From: Clostridia bacterium | GTDB lineage: Bacteria; Bacillota; Clostridia; TANB77; CAG-508 | DNA length: 9,302 nt | Direction of reading: 5' to 3' | Assembly (NCBI GenBank): GCA_900772235.1 | Contig: CAAGQX010000056.1 | Location: forward strand, 1-9,302 | Shown here: positions 6,300-9,302 of the stretch, one piece after another | Numbering within the stretch: position 1 is the first letter of the stretch | Layout: each line of letters begins with the position of its first letter | The notes under the pieces: generated by a model | The model's database searches: none | Told to the model about the DNA's origin: nothing | What the model saw: only the letters and a program-made list of their open reading frames with translations | Position numbers and translations under genes: made by a program

Positions 6300-7836
6300 A
6301 TGTTAGCAAAAATTAAAAGTATGGCACTGCACGGGTTAGATGGCTACTTGGTAGATGTAGAGGTGGATGTTTCTTCAGGACTACCATACTGGGAAATTGT
6401 AGGCCTTCCAGATACGAGTGTAAGAGAATCTAAAGAAAGAGTAAAAACAGCAATAAAAAATTCTGAAGTAGATTTTCAAAGTAAAAGAATAATTGTAAAT
6501 TTAGCACCAGCAGACACAAAAAAAGAAGGTTCTAGTTTTGACCTTCCAATAGCAATAGGAATATTGGTTGCAACAGAAGATATAAAAAAATTTAATACGG
6601 AAAAAATAGCTTTTATAGGTGAGCTTTCTTTGGATGGAAGAGTTAATAAAGTTAATGGCGTTTTACCAATGTGTATAGAGGCTTTAAAATTAGGAATTAA
6701 AGAAATAATTGTACCAGAAAAAAACGCAAAAGAAGCGGGAATAGTAAAGGGATTAAAAATAATTCCTGCAAAAACTTTAAGAGATGTTATAGATTATTTA
6801 AATAAAGTAAAAGAAATTGAGCAAGTAAAGGTAAATACAGAAGAATTGTTTGAAGGTAATAATCAATACCTATTTGATTTTTCAGAAGTTAAAGGACAGG
6901 AGAATATAAAAAGAGCATTAGAAGTTGCTGCAGCAGGAGGCCATAATTGTATGCTTATAGGAAGCCCGGGCTCTCGGAAAAACAATGCTTGCAAGGAGAA
7001 TTCCGTCAATTCTTCCAAACCTATCTTTCGAAGAGGCATTAGAAATTACAAAAATACATAGTATAGCTGGAATATTGCCACCTAATACACCACTTATAAC
7101 TTCAAGACCATTTAGAGCACCTCATCATACTGTTTCTGCTGTTTCTTTAGTTGGAGGCGGCAGAATTCCAAAACCAGGAGAAATTAGCTTGGCACATTAT
7201 GGAGTGTTATTTTTAGATGAAATAGCAGAATTTAATAAAAATACTTTAGAGGTTTTAAGGGCACCATTAGAAGACAGAGTTGTTACAATATCAAGAGTAA
7301 ATGCAACTTTAACATATCCGGCTAATTTTATGTTTGTATCTAGTATGAATCCGTGCCCTTGCGGTTACTACGGTTCTAAAGATAAAGAATGTACTTGTAC
7401 ACCTCAAATGATTAGCAAATATATGGGAAGAATAAGTGGACCACTTTTAGACAGGATTGATATTTGTGTGGAAGTAAATCCAGTAGAATACAGAAAATTA
7501 GATAGTGAAGAAAGAATAGAAACATCTGAAGAAATTAAAAAAAGGGTGGATAGAGCAAGGAAGATACAACAAGAAAGATATGCTCAAAATAAAATATTTT
7601 CAAACTCAGAACTAACACCTAAATTAATAGATAAATATTGCAAATTAGATAGCAAAGGAAAAGAAGTATTAGAAAATGCATTTAATAAATTAAAATTAAG
7701 TGCAAGAGCTCACGGGAGAATTCTTAAAGTTGCAAGAACAATTGCAGATTTAGAAGAATGTAAAAACATAGAAGTAAAGCATATTGCAGAAGCAATACAA
7801 TATAGGTCAATAGATAGAAAATATTGGGGAAGGTAA
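6300..7836 (+). CDS. comM: ComM/YifB-family Mg-chelatase-like AAA+ ATPase; reading frame needs a +1 shift at 6975
   Basis: ComM/YifB proteins are AAA+ motors; ComM of Vibrio drives branch migration during natural transformation. The frame from ATG 6300 (AGGAGG at 6290-6295) ends at 7061 after 253 residues. Skipping one base at 6975 gives 511 residues, the usual family length. The N-terminal ChlI/LonC-like domain spans about 1-170. The AAA+ domain follows with Walker A G-S-P-G-S-G-K-T (221-228), the RPFRAPHHT segment, GEISLAHYGVLFLDE with Walker B D306-E307, and the N-P-C-P-C-G-Y-Y-G cysteine block. The C-terminal Mg_chelatase_C domain is also present. The shift falls exactly on the last glycine of Walker A. 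An ATG at 6985 opens the second half, but it lacks a convincing binding site and would lose Walker A. The rest of the frame is intact. dprA starts six bases downstream. Confidence 0.88.
6972..6978 (+). other. Frame-shift site 2: TCT CGG A, read as Ser-Gly with one base skipped
   Basis: The opening frame reads GGC TCT CGG AAA AAC AAT, turning Walker A into G-S-R-K-N-N. Omitting C6975 gives GGC TCT GGA AAA ACA ATG, the expected G-S-G-K-T-M. Omitting T6974 would give TCC GGA and the same protein, so the exact extra base is ambiguous by one position. As at site 1, the decisive tetranucleotide is CGGA and the residue gained is Gly. The surroundings are unusually GC-rich and include the 10-base palindrome AGCCCGGGCT (6963-6972). 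Confidence 0.85.
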
Positions 7837-7842
7837 AAGATA

Positions 7843-8730
7843 ATGAAAAAAGATGTACTAAAGGCAGTAAAAATAAATTTTGAAGATGAAGAATATCCGG
7901 AAACATTAAAAAATATTTTATATCCACCAAAACAATTATATGTATTAGGAGATATTAGTTTATTAAAACAAAAGTGTATATCAATAATAGGGTCAAGAGT
8001 TTGCACTGAAAAAGGTGCCAAGATTGCAGAAAGTTTTGCCAAAGAACTAAGCAAAAGAAAAATTTGCATAGTAAGTGGAATGGCAAAAGGAATAGACACA
8101 GCAGCTCACATAGGGGCACTAAAAGCAGGAGGAAAAACAATAGCAGTACTGGGAGGAGGGTTTAAACATATTTTCCCAAAAGAAAATGAAAAATTATTTT
8201 TAGAAATAATAAAAAACGGCGGAGCAGTCGTTTCCGAATATGCAGAAAATGTAGATGTAACACCACAAGGATTTATACAAAGAAACAGAATAGTAAGTGG
8301 ATTATCAATGGGAGTTTTAGTAGTAGAAGCAAAAGCAAAAAGTGGAACTTCAAAAACAGCAGAATTTGCAAAAAAACAAGGCAAAAAAGTATTCTGCATA
8401 GCACACGGAATAGAAGAAAAAGAAGGAATAGGCACAAATAGATTAATAAAAAATGGAGCAAAACTAGTGACAAATGTAGAAGATATAACAACTGAACTAA
8501 AAATTGAAAGTAGAAAAAATGTTGATAAAAGTAAAGAAAAAGTAATAGAAATTGTAAATATTCCAGAAGAATATATGCCAGTATACAAAAATTTAAGCAA
8601 AGAACCAATAAGTGTAGATGAAATATGTAAAAACACCCAACTAGATATTAGTAAAATAAACTATATAGTAACAATGCTAGAATTAGAGGGGTATATTAAA
8701 AAATTACCAGGCAATTTAATTACAAAGTAA
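7843..8730 (+). CDS. dprA: DprA/Smf-family DNA-processing protein, short form
   Basis: DprA binds incoming single-stranded DNA and loads RecA on it during transformation; in non-competent bacteria its role is uncertain. The 295-residue protein has the Rossmann-like core (about 7-215) with S-I-I-G-S-R (47-52), V-S-G-M-A-K-G-I-D-T-A-A-H (77-89), A-V-L-G-G-G (101-106), P-Q-G-F-I-Q-R-N-R-I-V-S-G-L (141-154) and S-G-T-S-x-T-A (167-173). A C-terminal winged-helix domain follows (about 245-295), as in the DprA_WH family. The separate N-terminal SAM/HhH-like domain of many longer DprA proteins is missing, which accounts for the shortness. The start is six bases after comM, with a GGAAGG-like site inside the end of comM, so translational coupling is likely. 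Confidence 0.93.
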   Translation: MKKDVLKAVKINFEDEEYPETLKNILYPPKQLYVLGDISLLKQKCISIIGSRVCTEKGAKIAESFAKELSKRKICIVSGMAKGIDTAAHIGALKAGGKTIAVLGGGFKHIFPKENEKLFLEIIKNGGAVVSEYAENVDVTPQGFIQRNRIVSGLSMGVLVVEAKAKSGTSKTAEFAKKQGKKVFCIAHGIEEKEGIGTNRLIKNGAKLVTNVEDITTELKIESRKNVDKSKEKVIEIVNIPEEYMPVYKNLSKEPISVDEICKNTQLDISKINYIVTMLELEGYIKKLPGNLITK

Positions 8731-8739
8731 GAGGAAAAA

Positions 8740-9093
8740 ATGTATAAAAATCAAGAAGTAGGAAAATTTGGGGAAGATGTGGCAGTAAAATACTTAAAGC
8801 AAAATGGTTATAAAATTTTAGATAGAAATTTTAGTTGCAAAAGAGGAGAATTGGACATTGTAGCTTTACAAAAAAAGCAAATAGTATTTATAGAAATAAA
8901 GGCAAGAACAAGCATAGAATATGGCTTGCCTAAAGAAGCGGTAACTAAGAAAAAATTAGAGCATATTTATAAAACAGCAGAGTACTACTTGTATACAAGA
9001 AATTTGGAAAAAGAAGATACAAGAATAGATGTGATTGAGGTTTATATAAAAAATGGAAAGTTTAGAATTAATCATTTAAAACAAGTTATGTAA
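8740..9093 (+). CDS. yraN: YraN/UPF0102-family predicted endonuclease
   Basis: The 117-residue protein shows the UPF0102 pattern: G-x-x-G-E-D-x-A (8-15, with E12), a C-K-R-G-E-L-D-I-V block (33-41, D39), E-I-K-A-R (52-56, with E52 and K54) and a following K-K-x-x-L segment. The E...D...E-x-K arrangement is that of restriction-endonuclease-like (Holliday-resolvase-like) folds, so it is a predicted nuclease. Its biochemical substrate in bacteria is not firmly established. It begins nine bases after dprA with an AGAGGA site and is clearly part of the comM-dprA operon. This neighbourhood is common in Clostridia, which supports a DNA-processing role. The protein looks full length. No ordinary terminator follows; a hairpin repeat lies about 60 bases downstream. 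Confidence 0.92.
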   Translation: MYKNQEVGKFGEDVAVKYLKQNGYKILDRNFSCKRGELDIVALQKKQIVFIEIKARTSIEYGLPKEAVTKKKLEHIYKTAEYYLYTRNLEKEDTRIDVIEVYIKNGKFRINHLKQVM

Positions 9094-9151
9094 TATGTAA
9101 ATTTTAATTTGTGCGAGAAATGCATTATAAATTAATAATACATTTTTACGA

Positions 9152-9182
9152 TGTAGGGACGGGTTCCAAACCCGTCCGCAAA
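9152..9182 (+). repeat. GC-rich hairpin repeat, copy 4
   Basis: TGTAGGGACGGG opens the unit. The arms GGACGGGTT (9157-9165) and AACCCGTCC (9169-9177) flank a CCA loop, and CGCAAA-like sequence follows. Relative to copy 2, a G-to-A change in one arm is matched by C-to-T in the other, so pairing is kept. It could act as a weak transcription stop for yraN, but no U tract follows. Confidence 0.85.
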
Positions 9183-9213
9183 AAAATTTTATATATTTAA
9201 AAATATAGAAAAA

Positions 9214-9241
9214 TGTAGGGGCGATTCTAATCGCCCGCAAA
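9214..9241 (+). repeat. GC-rich hairpin repeat, copy 5
   Basis: TGTAGG leads into arms GGGCGATT (9219-9226) and AATCGCCC (9229-9236) around a CT centre, followed by GCAAA. The arms are identical to those of copies 1 and 3. It has the same orientation as copy 4 and opposite orientation to copies 2 and 3. The remaining bases to 9302 show no supported gene. Confidence 0.85.
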
Positions 9242-9302
9242 TAAATTTAAATTATTATTAATAATTTGCTAAAATAGTCCGCCCAATCTCGTCGGAGTTA
9301 TA

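Noticed and set aside
6985..7836. Independent short ATPase gene starting at ATG 6985
   Set aside because: That ATG is the methionine right after Walker A (G-K-T-M); the product would lack the P-loop glycines and lysine, and no good binding site precedes it.
9157..9182. Hairpin repeat as the terminator of yraN
   Set aside because: The stem is followed by GCAAAAAAA rather than a T run, so it does not meet the intrinsic terminator pattern on the plus strand.
9258..9302. Minus-strand tail that could encode the end of a protein (Y-N-S-D-E-I-G-R-T-I-L-A-N-Y, stop at 9260-9258), including an in-frame CGG at 9281-9279 followed by A
   Set aside because: Only fifteen codons are inside the window, with no family match. 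A +1 shift at the CGGA would also reach a stop within a few codons, so it neither supports nor contradicts the recoding idea until the neighbouring sequence is seen.

Overview
The window comes from a low-GC, Gram-positive-type bacterium, most likely an uncultured gut-type member of the Clostridia. The basis is AT-rich codon use, arginine written almost only as AGA/AGG, strong AGGAGG ribosome binding sites, consensus sigma-A promoters, a G5/3D cell-wall protein, a WG-repeat membrane protein and a comM-dprA-yraN cluster. I found no mobile-element protein, CRISPR array, rRNA or tRNA gene.

Layout: positions 1-157 carry three GC-rich hairpin repeats. A UDP-sugar pyrophosphorylase-family gene (251-1496) and a WG-repeat membrane protein (1561-3069) follow, closed by an intrinsic terminator. 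Next come acpS (3145-3525) and a tatD-family nuclease gene (3543-4313). A long, apparently bidirectional terminator separates these from convergent lemA (4908-4360, minus). A divergent promoter region (4909-5155) then leads to a secreted G5/3D cell-wall protein (5156-6079) with its own terminator. The last block is comM (6300-7836), dprA (7843-8730) and yraN (8740-9093), a tightly packed DNA-processing operon. Two more copies of the hairpin repeat follow at 9152-9241.

The most notable signal is a matched pair of one-base frame shifts. The pyrophosphorylase gene and comM are each split by one extra base at the last glycine of the nucleotide-binding loop (GGQGTRLG and GSPGSGKT). In both, the frame is restored by skipping the C of an in-frame CGG, so CGGA is read as Gly. 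By manual scan, CGG is used in frame nowhere else in about 2,710 codons. Sequencing error or two independent mutations cannot be excluded from sequence alone. The shared context makes +1 recoding at an unassigned or starved CGG codon, or four-base reading of CGGA, the hypothesis most worth testing.

By function, the genes supply activated sugar (pyrophosphorylase), carrier-protein activation for lipid synthesis (AcpS), envelope proteins (LemA, G5/3D, WG-repeat protein) and handling of DNA (TatD, ComM, DprA, YraN).
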